50,759 nucleotides of DNA from UBA1672 sp046542355 (lineage in GTDB: Bacteria; Pseudomonadota; Alphaproteobacteria; Micavibrionales; Micavibrionaceae): positions 1 through 50,759 of the forward strand of contig JBKHBN010000010.1 in assembly GCA_046542355.1 (NCBI GenBank), written 5' to 3'. The translations under genes were made by a program, and so were the position numbers. Shown piece after piece: positions 1 through 7,941 of this stretch (within the stretch, counting starts at the first letter, position 1; every line of letters begins with the position of its first letter). A model generated the notes under the pieces. That model was not told the origin of the DNA. It was given only the letters and a program-made list of their open reading frames with translations, and did no database searches.

Positions 1-1163
1 CTTGGTGGTGTCTGGTTGTAATATTGAGTGTAGCGGCGTTCGAATTTGGTTCTGCTTAGTGGTTCGGAGCTGGCAAACCATGCCCCTCTAAGGGCGCTGT
101 CTTGCGCCAGAGCATTGTCATCAAACAGCCCGGTTCCAAGACGCTTTACTTTTCCCGGTGGAAGATCATAGTGGTTGAGGAAACTGCCTATTTCACGAGC
201 CAGAGGACCGCCGACAGGCATGAGGATTGCATCGAAGGGGGGATCTTGTTCTTGATAGTCCTTTAGGGCGGCGGCCTGTGCTTCTTCTGGACTTAATCCT
301 GACAGTTTAAGTTCTTCTTCTTTTGCTTTTTGTATGGCTTTGCGTTGATCGTATCTGGTCAGGCGGCGCATGGCTCTGGAAAGCTCATTTTTATCTGTTG
401 AGAAGCGCTCAATGCAGGTGTCTTGCATGCCGTATTTGCGTGAGAATGCTTGATAGGCAGCAACTACAGCATTGCCATAGGTGTCGGTCGGACTAATCAT
501 GCAAATGCGCCGGTAGCCAGTGTTTGTCGCGAATTCGGTGATGCGCTGGATCTGGTCAAAGGGGAGGAAACCAATCAGGTAGGTTTTATTATTTGCTAAC
601 GTCCAGTCGGTAGAAAAAGCAATCATGTTGATGTTGGCTGCTTGTGTGATTTCACGTGCTGCCCTGACGCTTCGTGAAAAGACTGGTCCTAGTACCAGCC
701 TTGCTCCGTCTTTCAGTGCATTGCGCGTTGCGTTGCGTGCGCCTTCTGGTGTACCGTAGGTGTCATAGGGCATAAGTTCAAAGTGCTTGTGTCCTATGTC
801 GAAAACAGCCATTTGCGCTGCATTTAGCATGGCTTGTCCCAGTTTTTCATGTGATCCTGACAGGGGCAGGAGAATGGCAACTTTTACAGTCCGGCTTGTT
901 GTGCCTCGAGGGGAGCGGGTATATTGACTTGTTTGTGATTCAGGAGCACCCAGAGATTGTCGATTAACGGCAGCGACAGACAGGTCGCTTGGGATTTCCT
1001 GTGCAGGATCCATGGGGGCACGTGATGAAGCATTTATCCACGGGTCAATGTCGTAGTTATAGGAACCGGAGCTTGTCGTGCAGGCTTGCAGGAGTATTAT
1101 AGTGCTTGTGGCTAGAAAACACAGAGACAGGAGCTTACGGAATTGATGGTATAAATCGCGCAT
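1..1163 (-). CDS. LpoA-like penicillin-binding protein activator lipoprotein, 3' end cut by window edge
   Basis: Open reading frame starting at ATG 1163 and running off the window edge, at least 387 codons. The N-terminus has a basic start (MRDLYHQFRK), a hydrophobic stretch and a lipobox-like LLQAC, so it is probably an outer-membrane lipoprotein. After a low-complexity linker comes a periplasmic-binding-protein type fold: VKVAILLPLSGSHEKLGQAM, then ARLVLGPVFSRSVRAA and NMIAFSTDW. This pattern is typical of the LppC/LpoA family, which stimulates class A penicillin-binding proteins. It is divergent from rsmI, with 48 bp between the starts, as lpoA and rsmI are in Escherichia coli. The N-terminal TPR domain of the gamma-proteobacterial LpoA is absent, as usual in alphaproteobacteria. 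A general amino-acid-binding ABC component is the alternative, but the lipobox and neighbours argue against it. Confidence 0.82.
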   Translation of the reverse strand, partial: MRDLYHQFRKLLSLCFLATSTIILLQACTTSSGSYNYDIDPWINASSRAPMDPAQEIPSDLSVAAVNRQSLGAPESQTSQYTRSPRGTTSRTVKVAILLPLSGSHEKLGQAMLNAAQMAVFDIGHKHFELMPYDTYGTPEGARNATRNALKDGARLVLGPVFSRSVRAAREITQAANINMIAFSTDWTLANNKTYLIGFLPFDQIQRITEFATNTGYRRICMISPTDTYGNAVVAAYQAFSRKYGMQDTCIERFSTDKNELSRAMRRLTRYDQRKAIQKAKEEELKLSGLSPEEAQAAALKDYQEQDPPFDAILMPVGGPLAREIGSFLNHYDLPPGKVKRLGTGLFDDNALAQDSALRGAWFASSEPLSRTKFERRYTQYYNQTPP

Positions 1164-1211
1164 AGATTGAGCTATTCTCTTTAATATTGAATCAATGGAT
1201 AATGTTTGCTT

Positions 1212-2099
1212 ATGTCTGGGAAGAATAAAGAAAAAGACGTGGAAAAGCCAGAGGCTTTGAAATTTAAACCCGGTTTATATTGTGTGGCCACGCCTATTGG
1301 CAATTTGCGTGATATTACTTTGCGGGCTCTGGATATTTTGCAGGCTGTGGATGTTGTTTTGTGCGAGGATACGCGCGTGACTTCCAAGCTTATGCGGGCT
1401 TATCAAATAAAAGCGACTTTGCGCAGGTATAATGATCATAGCGGGCAGGATGTTCGCAAGCATGTTGCTGAGATGATCGAGGCAGGGCAGAGCGTTGTTT
1501 TGGTGAGTGATGCGGGGATGCCGCTTGTTTCCGATCCGGGGTATAAGCTGGTGCGTTTTTGTCAACAAGCCGGGCTTTATGTGACGACTCTTCCGGGGGC
1601 AAATGCACCTCTCAGTGCTTTGCAGTTATCGGGCTTGCCTTCGGACAAGTTCTGTTTTTTGGGATTTTTGCCGCCCAGAGTTGCTGCGCGGCGTAAGGTG
1701 CTGGCGCAGTGGGAGGCGGTTGATGCATCGCTCATTGTTTTTGAGACGGCTCCTCGTCTTGCAGCGTCCTTGCGCGATATTGGTGAAGTTTATTCCGGGC
1801 GCGAGGTTGCTGTTGTGCGGGAGATAACAAAGATGTTCGAGGAGGTCAGGCGTGATGTGCCACAGGTTTTGTTGGAGCATTATGAGGCGCAGGGACTTCC
1901 CAAGGGGGAGGTTGTGCTGGTGATTGCGCCGCCGGGGGAGGAGAGTGTTTTTTCTCTTGATGACCCAAAGGTGTTTGAGATGTTGCGCGAGGCTCTTGAA
2001 ACGACGAAGGTTAAGAGGGCGGCCAAAGATGTTGCTGAGAAGACGGGGCTGAAGGCATCTGATCTCTATGATATAGCGTTGAAGATATCTGGCAGGTAA
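1212..2099 (+). CDS. rsmI: 16S rRNA (cytidine(1402)-2'-O)-methyltransferase RsmI
   Basis: RsmI methylates the 2'-O of C1402 in the decoding centre of 16S rRNA using S-adenosylmethionine. The 295-residue product matches the usual length (about 286). It has the tetrapyrrole-methylase signature ATPIGNLRDITLRAL near residues 26-40, then CEDTRVTSKLM and the glycine/proline-rich VSDAGMPLVSDPGY and TLPGANAPLSALQLSGLP loops. An in-frame TTG lies 6 bp upstream at 1206, but ATG 1212 gives the normal N-terminus; no strong Shine-Dalgarno sequence is visible for either. The gene is followed after 25 bp by yraN and is probably co-transcribed with it. Confidence 0.95.
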   Translation: MSGKNKEKDVEKPEALKFKPGLYCVATPIGNLRDITLRALDILQAVDVVLCEDTRVTSKLMRAYQIKATLRRYNDHSGQDVRKHVAEMIEAGQSVVLVSDAGMPLVSDPGYKLVRFCQQAGLYVTTLPGANAPLSALQLSGLPSDKFCFLGFLPPRVAARRKVLAQWEAVDASLIVFETAPRLAASLRDIGEVYSGREVAVVREITKMFEEVRRDVPQVLLEHYEAQGLPKGEVVLVIAPPGEESVFSLDDPKVFEMLREALETTKVKRAAKDVAEKTGLKASDLYDIALKISGR

Positions 2100-2124
2100 A
2101 GCGGGGGGAAGGTTTGGTGTTTAT

Positions 2125-2520
2125 ATGGATAAGGTAAGTGACGGAGTGAGTAGCTATGCGAAGGGCGTGGGAGCGGAGGATGTTGCTGCGAACTTTTTGA
2201 TTGGAAATGGATATGAAATACTGGAACGCCGCTATAAAACGCGCTATGGTGAAGTGGATATTGTTGCGCTGCATGGTGCTAAGAGCAAAGAGGGTGATGA
2301 AAGGGTCTTGTGTTTTATCGAAGTGAAGGTTCGTCGAAGCTATGAGGAGGCTCTTTTGGCAGTTACCCCCAGAAGTCGTTTGCGTATAGAGAATGCGGCC
2401 TTGTTTTATATAAGTCAGGAACCGAGCCATGTTGCGCGTGATATGCGTTTTGATGTTATTGCGGTTGCGCGCGACGGTGATATCTGGCATCTGGACAATG
2501 CATGGCAAGCCTGCACATAA
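2125..2520 (+). CDS. yraN: YraN/UPF0102 family putative endonuclease-fold protein
   Basis: A 131-residue protein of the UPF0102 family, which has a restriction-endonuclease-like PD-(D/E)XK fold but no settled biological role. The core residues can be seen: YGEVDIVA with Asp45 and FIEVKVR with Glu66 and Lys68. A G-rich ribosome binding site (GGGGGGAAGG) lies about 12 bp before the ATG. It sits between rsmI and the BON lipoprotein, the same arrangement as in enterobacteria, which supports the family call. Its last codons overlap only a spurious upstream extension of the next gene. Confidence 0.9.
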   Translation: MDKVSDGVSSYAKGVGAEDVAANFLIGNGYEILERRYKTRYGEVDIVALHGAKSKEGDERVLCFIEVKVRRSYEEALLAVTPRSRLRIENAALFYISQEPSHVARDMRFDVIAVARDGDIWHLDNAWQACT

Positions 2521-2606
2521 TGGCGCGCTTGCAAGTGATGTATATGAAACATGAGGATGTGACAGTGATTATAAAAGAGACTTTAAAGAATTTTTTTGGT
2601 GTTAGA

Positions 2607-3350
2607 ATGTTTTTTTATTTGCGTCTGGCGCTTTTGCCTTTGGCGCTTTTGTCTTTATCTTCATGTATGAGCATGGTTGCGAGCCTTGGCGCTGCTGTTG
2701 GCACAGCTGCTGCGCAAGAGGGCGGGATATCACGTGCGGCCAGTGATGCGCGTATTCAGGCCGAGATTAATGAGCGCTGGTTTATGCACAGTGTCGATAT
2801 GTTTGCAAAACTTGATATGACTGTTAATCAGGGGCGCGTTTTGATTACCGGTGTTGTTCAGGATCCCGAGCACCGCGTGCAGGCTGTGCGTCTGGCGTGG
2901 CAGCCTGTTGGCGTGGTGCAGGTGATTAATGAGATCAAGGTTGCAGATAGTGAGGGGATTTTTGGGTTCGCGAAAGATACCTGGATTGCAGGGCGCATTC
3001 GTACATCGTTGATTATGGATCGGGATGTTGAATCGGTTAATTATTCTATCGATACTGTGCAAGGCGTTGTTTATCTGATGGGTTTTGCTCAAAATCAGGG
3101 TGAGCTTAATCATGTCATCGAGATTGCGCGCACAACAAGCGGTGTTAAGCGAGTTGTGAGTTATGTCAAGCTGGTGGGGGAGCCGGAAAATCGAGAAGGA
3201 GCGCAGAATTATCAAATGCCTTATGATAGCTCCAGATCTGCTGCTCAAGCAAATGTTTATGGTGGAGGCACAAGTGGTGCTGCGAGAACTTCGCCAGGGG
3301 GCGGCACCTATGAGGCACCAATGACGTGGGATACCGAGAGCGTATATTAA
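2607..3350 (+). CDS. BON-domain outer-membrane lipoprotein, DolP/YraP-like
   Basis: Lipoprotein with two BON domains, the architecture of DolP (YraP), which supports outer-membrane integrity and beta-barrel assembly. From ATG 2607 the protein is 247 residues: a short hydrophobic leader ending in the lipobox LSLSSC at about residue 20, a first BON unit around DARIQAEINERW to VINEIKV, a second around DTWIAGRIRTSLI to VVSYVKLV, and a glycine/serine-rich tail. In-frame starts further upstream (2502, 2544) would put a long charged segment before the signal peptide, so 2607 is preferred, although its Shine-Dalgarno sequence is weak. The rsmI-yraN context is that of dolP in enterobacteria. Confidence 0.85.
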   Translation: MFFYLRLALLPLALLSLSSCMSMVASLGAAVGTAAAQEGGISRAASDARIQAEINERWFMHSVDMFAKLDMTVNQGRVLITGVVQDPEHRVQAVRLAWQPVGVVQVINEIKVADSEGIFGFAKDTWIAGRIRTSLIMDRDVESVNYSIDTVQGVVYLMGFAQNQGELNHVIEIARTTSGVKRVVSYVKLVGEPENREGAQNYQMPYDSSRSAAQANVYGGGTSGAARTSPGGGTYEAPMTWDTESVY

Positions 3351-3431
3351 GTTTATACTGATTGCATAATTCTGCTGTTTTACTGATTTTTGTTTTTGGC
3401 TAAACCTTTTGGGTGTAGGCTTGGTTTTTGA

Positions 3432-4280
3432 ATGTTTTGTGGAATTGACAGGTCAATGGATTTTATTCGCTCTTGTGCCTATAGGGAAGATGAAGAGATT
3501 GATGCCGGAGCGTTGGCGCTTGCGTTTGTGTGGGATGACCATCAAACCTTGAAACCGGCTGTGCTTGAGCGTTATGTCCGTCACTTTAGTTCGATAGCTG
3601 AACAAGTCAGGATGCGTTATCGTGCTTTATTGGATGCGGGGAGTGCGGATGATGCCAGTGTTCGGCTGGCTGCGTTAAAGTATGCTATTTATGAGGATCA
3701 GGGCTATCGCCATGATGAGCAGGGTTATGAGATGATTGAGAGCGCGGATATGATCCGTGTTATTAATCGGGGAGCAGGGTGTCGCGCGGCTCTTGCTTTA
3801 TTGTATATGGATGCGGCGCGGCGTTGTGGTTGGGAGATTGAAGGCATGAATGTGGCTTCTTTCTTTTTGTGCCGTTTAAGCCATGGCACGGAGCGTTTGA
3901 TTTTTGATCCGGGGCGCGGGTGTGCTGTGTTGCAGGCACATGATTTGCGTATGCTGGTTAAAAGCAGGCTGGGTGAGAATGCAGAGCTTTGTTCTGAGTA
4001 TCTTAGCGGTCTTGATGCCAAGCAAAGTATAATCTATTTGTGCAATTACCTTAAACACAGGCGCATTGAAATGGGGGAGTACGGGCAGGCTTTGCTGATG
4101 ATACAGCGGATGCAGGCGCTTGTTCCTGATGAATATCGTTTGTTGCTGGATGCGGGCGTGCTTTATGCGCGTGTGGGTGATTCTGATAATGCCCGTGAAA
4201 GTCTGCAATCTTACATAGAAAAGGCTCCTAATGCGTATGATCGTTATGAGGCGCAGCTCTTGCTTGATGAAATTGATTGA
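3432..4280 (+). CDS. SirB1-family transglutaminase-like protein with TPR tail
   Basis: A 282-residue protein resembling the SirB1/YchA family: a transglutaminase-like N-terminal half followed by tetratricopeptide-like helices. The stretch INRGAGCRAALALLYMDAARRCGWEIEGMN corresponds in layout to the family's central region, where a cysteine follows the loop (here Cys near residue 117), and LIFDPGRG follows the expected later strand. The C-terminal part (QALLMIQRMQALVP, LLDAGVLYARVGDSDNARESLQSYIEKAP) reads as TPR units. The family's biochemical role is unknown. The start could equally be ATG 3456 (MDFIRSCAY); neither has a good ribosome binding site. An extra 250 bp separate it from pal, so it is probably its own unit. 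Confidence 0.72.
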   Translation: MFCGIDRSMDFIRSCAYREDEEIDAGALALAFVWDDHQTLKPAVLERYVRHFSSIAEQVRMRYRALLDAGSADDASVRLAALKYAIYEDQGYRHDEQGYEMIESADMIRVINRGAGCRAALALLYMDAARRCGWEIEGMNVASFFLCRLSHGTERLIFDPGRGCAVLQAHDLRMLVKSRLGENAELCSEYLSGLDAKQSIIYLCNYLKHRRIEMGEYGQALLMIQRMQALVPDEYRLLLDAGVLYARVGDSDNARESLQSYIEKAPNAYDRYEAQLLLDEID

Positions 4281-4526
4281 TGTTATGGGGTGTTTGAGCG
4301 CTTGTTTTTTCATATATAGGGAAAACAGGGGAATGTTTGCTGTAAATTCTTGCATGAGCGGGCAGAAAACTCTAAGAATCACTAGATTTGTGAATCTGTA
4401 GGAATTCTTTGTGTCGTTTGTTTTATTGCTATATGGTGTGTTCGGTGCAAAGGTTGGGGGATATGAAAAGGGCTTTCATTTAAGAAGGGTCTTAATATTT
4501 AAAAATTAGAGTTAAGAAGGAATGAT

Positions 4527-5069
4527 ATGATGCTTGCTCGTTATTTTATGATTTTCTCCGCCGTTTTCATGCTTGCGGCATGTTCGGGCGTTTCCTCTGA
4601 TCGCGGCGCGCTTGAAGCTGGGCCGCTTGATGGGATGAATGGTGCCATGATGGATGGCGGTGTTATTATGGAGAGTGAAGATCCGCTTTATGCCGGTGAG
4701 GTAGGGCCTACGCCAGGTACACAGGCAGATCTTGTTGTTAATGTCGGTGATCGTGTGTTTTTTGATACAGATAGTTCAGAGTTGACGTCTGCGGCCAGAA
4801 CGACGCTAGAAAATCAGGCCGCATGGCTGGGTCAGTTTATGAATCTTAGTGTTGTTATTGAGGGCCATGCTGATGAGCGTGGAACGCGTGAATATAACCT
4901 TGCTCTGGGGGATCGCCGCGCCAATGCTGTTAAGAATTATTTGATTGCTCTGGGCGTGTCTCCATCGCGCATTACAATTATTAGCTACGGTAAGGAACGC
5001 CCCGCTGTTCCCGGTTCTAATGAGGAGGCGTGGGCACAAAATCGCCGTGGTGTGACCAAGGTTCAGTAA
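4527..5069 (+). CDS. pal: Peptidoglycan-associated lipoprotein Pal
   Basis: Pal anchors the outer membrane to peptidoglycan as part of the Tol-Pal machine. The 180-residue product has a signal peptide with lipobox LAAC near residue 19, a short acidic linker, and an OmpA-like peptidoglycan-binding domain. The diagnostic elements are VFFDTDSSELT, VVIEGHADERGTREYNLALG, RRANAVKNYL and ISYGKERPAV. AAGAAGGAA before the start fits either of the two adjacent ATGs (4527 or 4530). cpoB follows after 45 bp. No tolQRAB genes are upstream; a SirB1-type gene stands there instead. Confidence 0.96.
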   Translation: MMLARYFMIFSAVFMLAACSGVSSDRGALEAGPLDGMNGAMMDGGVIMESEDPLYAGEVGPTPGTQADLVVNVGDRVFFDTDSSELTSAARTTLENQAAWLGQFMNLSVVIEGHADERGTREYNLALGDRRANAVKNYLIALGVSPSRITIISYGKERPAVPGSNEEAWAQNRRGVTKVQ

Positions 5070-5114
5070 TTTCCTGTTTGCGAATGCAGGAGCGTTAAGA
5101 ATAAGGGAGAGATT

Positions 5115-6068
5115 ATGTCTGTTAGAGTGTCTGTGTGTGCAGGGGTTGCGGGTGCGTTGCTGCTTGGGTCTTCTTTGGGCTTGGGAGTTGTGATTGCGCC
5201 GCGTGCTGTGAGTGCGCAGAGTAATCCGGCAGCGGCGGCTGAAGTGCGTTTCCAGACGTTGGAGCAGGAGATTCGCAGTTTGACAGGGCAAGTTGAACGG
5301 CAACATTATGAAATTCAGCAATTGCAGGCTCATATATCTTCTTTGCAAAAGGCTCTGAATGTCCAGCCGGTTCATTCTTTGGCTCCATCTAGTGGGGTAG
5401 AGGCAGAAAAGAGTGCCGGTATTCAGGGTGATGTGTATTCCGGGGAGCCATATACAGGGGCTTCTTCTGCTCAGAGCATACAGGCAAAACCTTTGCATGA
5501 TGGTGATGGGGCGAGTGTGTCGGCTCATCGTTCCTCTGCGTCTGCGCAAGGTATTATTGAGCCTGCTGATTTTGATGATCCGACTGTTCGTTCATTGGGG
5601 ACCTTTACCAGAGAGATGCTGCCACCAACAAGAGATGGGGCACAGGTAAATAATAGCGGTGATTTGGTTGTTGCCTCCACAGGTGGGGCGGCAGGTGATT
5701 ACGACCGGGCTTATTCTTTTATAAAGGCGCGTGATTTTGAGCGTGCGGAGCAAGCTTTTGGTGCATTTATTGAGAGTTATCCTGAGCATGATCTTTTGTC
5801 TAATGCGAAGTATTGGTACGGTGAGACGTTCTATGTTCGCGGAGATTATGACAGGGCTGCACGCATTTTTGCAGAGGCTTATAAGTCGCATCCTAAGGGG
5901 CAGAAGGTTGCCAGTAATCTTTTGAAGTTAGGTATGGCGCTGGTTGAGATGAACAAGCCCGAGGATGCTTGCATTGCTTTTAAGCAGCTTAAGAAGGATT
6001 ATGCAAATTCTGCAGTTCCTGTGCTTAAACGCGCCGATATCGAGATGAACAAGATTAATTGTCAGTGA
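5115..6068 (+). CDS. cpoB: Cell division coordinator CpoB (YbgF)
   Basis: CpoB links Tol-Pal activity with peptidoglycan synthesis at the septum in model bacteria. The 317-residue protein has an Ala/Val-rich signal peptide ending near VSAQS, a coiled coil (RFQTLEQEIRSLTGQVERQ and following) that in homologues forms trimers, a variable serine/alanine-rich linker, and three C-terminal TPR units starting at YDRAYSFIKARDFERAEQAF and ending YANSAVPVLKRADIEM. AAGGGAGAG lies before the ATG. The stop overlaps the probable GTG start of tilS (GTGA), which suggests translational coupling. Confidence 0.93.
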   Translation: MSVRVSVCAGVAGALLLGSSLGLGVVIAPRAVSAQSNPAAAAEVRFQTLEQEIRSLTGQVERQHYEIQQLQAHISSLQKALNVQPVHSLAPSSGVEAEKSAGIQGDVYSGEPYTGASSAQSIQAKPLHDGDGASVSAHRSSASAQGIIEPADFDDPTVRSLGTFTREMLPPTRDGAQVNNSGDLVVASTGGAAGDYDRAYSFIKARDFERAEQAFGAFIESYPEHDLLSNAKYWYGETFYVRGDYDRAARIFAEAYKSHPKGQKVASNLLKLGMALVEMNKPEDACIAFKQLKKDYANSAVPVLKRADIEMNKINCQ

Positions 6069-7132
6069 GCAAGCACAAGGTACCGGATTGTTTATTTACA
6101 GACATAAAAACGCCATGCGCCTTTATGGATCGTTTTTGCGCCGTTATCGAGGGTCACTTTCCTGATCGGGGGCTTCCGGAAAAGGTGGCTGTGGCTGTTT
6201 CCGGCGGGGCGGACAGTATGGTGCTATGTCATGCTTTGCTTGAATATGTCGCAGCTTATTCGCCCAAGACCCATGTTTATGTTTTAAGTGTTGATCATCG
6301 TTTGCGGTCAGAAGCGGCAGATGAAGTTTTGTTTGTGGGGCAGCAGGTTGGGGCATTGCCGTGTTCTTCCCACCATATTTTGGTGTGGGACGGGGGCGCG
6401 GCTCAGGAAACACGTATCGAAGAGCAGGCGCGTGAGGCACGTTACGGGCTTTTGTTTGATTTTATGGCAGAACATGGCATTGGGCATTTGTTCGTGGGGC
6501 ATCATCAAAATGATCAGGCGGAGACTTTTTTATTTAGGCTTGCCAAGGGAAGCGGGCTGGATGGCCTTGCGGGTATGTCTGTCTTAAGCGAAATGTCTTA
6601 TGAGGCTTGTGATTTTGTTTTGTGCCGTCCGCTTTTGGGGGAGGGGAAGGCGGAAATAGAAGAGTATGCCGCTTTGTGTTCTATTCCTTATATCAAGGAT
6701 CCTTCCAATGATGATGAGCGCTATGCGCGCGTGCGTTTGCGGAACTCTATGGAGGTTTTGGCAGCAGAAGGGTTGAGCTCAAAGCGACTTTCTGTGACGG
6801 CCAAGCGCTTGGAGCGCGCTCGCAATGCTTTGGATTATTATGTTGATAGAGAATATAAAAATCTATTGCTGAGCACCGATGCGGATCGAGTCGTATTGGA
6901 TTGCAAGAAGCTTGCGGGCTTGCCTTATGAAGTTGTTATCCGAATCGTATTGAAATCTATGGCAGTGCTTCATGGGGAAGCGGGGGGGTATGGCCCGCGT
7001 TTATCACGGGTGGAAGATTTGTGCCATGATCTTATTTGCAGTAAAAAGTCTTTCCGAAAGCGTACATTGGGCGGGGTTATTTTTGAGAAAAAAAATGAAA
7101 CAGGCGAGTTTTTGCTTCAGCTTGAGGTCTAG
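6065..7132 (+). CDS. tilS: tRNA(Ile)-lysidine synthase TilS
   Basis: TilS uses ATP to attach lysine to C34 of the AUA-reading isoleucine tRNA, changing its amino-acid identity and codon reading. The PP-loop SGGADS is at residues 46-51, followed by the family's VLSVDHRLR, EEQAREARYGLL and FVGHHQNDQAETFLFRLAKGSGLDGLAGM. The product is about 355 residues, shorter than the E. coli enzyme (432) but normal for alphaproteobacteria, with a reduced C-terminal tRNA-binding part. GTG 6065 overlaps the cpoB stop by four bases; a TTG two codons earlier is in frame, and ATG 6125 is a later option. Essential in nearly all bacteria. Confidence 0.94.
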   Translation: MSKHKVPDCLFTDIKTPCAFMDRFCAVIEGHFPDRGLPEKVAVAVSGGADSMVLCHALLEYVAAYSPKTHVYVLSVDHRLRSEAADEVLFVGQQVGALPCSSHHILVWDGGAAQETRIEEQAREARYGLLFDFMAEHGIGHLFVGHHQNDQAETFLFRLAKGSGLDGLAGMSVLSEMSYEACDFVLCRPLLGEGKAEIEEYAALCSIPYIKDPSNDDERYARVRLRNSMEVLAAEGLSSKRLSVTAKRLERARNALDYYVDREYKNLLLSTDADRVVLDCKKLAGLPYEVVIRIVLKSMAVLHGEAGGYGPRLSRVEDLCHDLICSKKSFRKRTLGGVIFEKKNETGEFLLQLEV

Positions 7133-7214
7133 CGGGGTTTTTAATTTTGACATAACAGTTATTGGTATAGTAGTTTTCGCGCTTTCTTTTGTTGTGATAG
7201 AAAGGCAGGTTGAA

Positions 7215-7844
7215 ATGAGTTTTGCAGGTGTTAAGTCTTCTGTTTATCAGCGCGTTGTTGATTTTTTGCATGGAGAGGATGTTGTTTTTAAGCCAGAGGA
7301 AGAACATAGTGCTTTAGAAATTTTTGATACTTTGTGTCGTCAGATGTGCCTTCCCAAACCACTTTATTTTTTTGGGGGTAATGGGGGTAATAGAGAGCTT
7401 ATAACAGTTATGTCGCAAGATGATCGCGCGTTGTTTCAGCATTTGTTTGCAGAGCGATGGCGGGGTCTAAGCCTGATTCTTGCTGCAGGTGATGAATCTT
7501 TCTTGGAGGTCTCCGAACCTCAAAGGCCGGGTTTTTTTGATGAAAAGGGTAATGATCTTCTTCATATTTTGGACGCTTCCGGTCTAAAAACAGTTCTTAC
7601 TGCGCAACTTGATGGGTCGCAAAGGGAGGAGTATTTGGATTATTTGCGGGAGTTTTGGTTTGAATTTGAGGATTCTGTTTTCCAGGCTGGTTCTTTGTTG
7701 CATTCTGTGCAGGCGGTATGGAATGAAGAGAATGCTAGGCATGTGTTTCCCTCGATTCGGGATCCTGAAGGTCGAAGGCAGTATGATCTTGATCGTGGTG
7801 TTCCCCCCTATTTTTTAGATTCTCATTTATCGCTAGATTTTTAA
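7215..7844 (+). CDS. Hypothetical protein between tilS and ftsH
   Basis: A 209-residue, acidic, soluble-looking protein that I do not recognise. ATG 7215 (MSFAGVKSSVYQRVVDFLHG) is preferred: it has GGCAGG upstream and lies clear of tilS, while earlier in-frame starts overlap tilS in another frame. No signal peptide, membrane segment or known catalytic motif is visible. It contains a glycine/asparagine-rich turn (FFGGNGGNRELITVMSQ) and an acidic helical part (REEYLDYLREFWFEFEDSVF). It lies on the same strand within the tilS-ftsH interval, where other alphaproteobacteria usually have no gene. Confidence 0.7.
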   Translation: MSFAGVKSSVYQRVVDFLHGEDVVFKPEEEHSALEIFDTLCRQMCLPKPLYFFGGNGGNRELITVMSQDDRALFQHLFAERWRGLSLILAAGDESFLEVSEPQRPGFFDEKGNDLLHILDASGLKTVLTAQLDGSQREEYLDYLREFWFEFEDSVFQAGSLLHSVQAVWNEENARHVFPSIRDPEGRRQYDLDRGVPPYFLDSHLSLDF

Positions 7845-7941
7845 AGCTCGCTTTAATAGTTCTGATTTGCGGTTTTTGCTCTGTTATTCGTTGGCACTCT
7901 TCTTTATGATGTTTCGTTGTATTTAAGACACAGGAAGCATA

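Noticed and set aside
2502..2606. Upstream extension of the BON lipoprotein (starts at 2502 or 2544)
   Set aside because: It overlaps yraN or puts a charged stretch ahead of the lipoprotein signal peptide.
4806..5549. A 247-codon open frame antisense to pal and cpoB
   Set aside because: Shadow of two well-identified sense genes; no signal or domain.
7895..7915. TTGGCAC followed by TTTATG, sigma-54-like, upstream of ftsH
   Set aside because: The -12 GC element is missing, so it is not a sigma-54 promoter by the usual rule.
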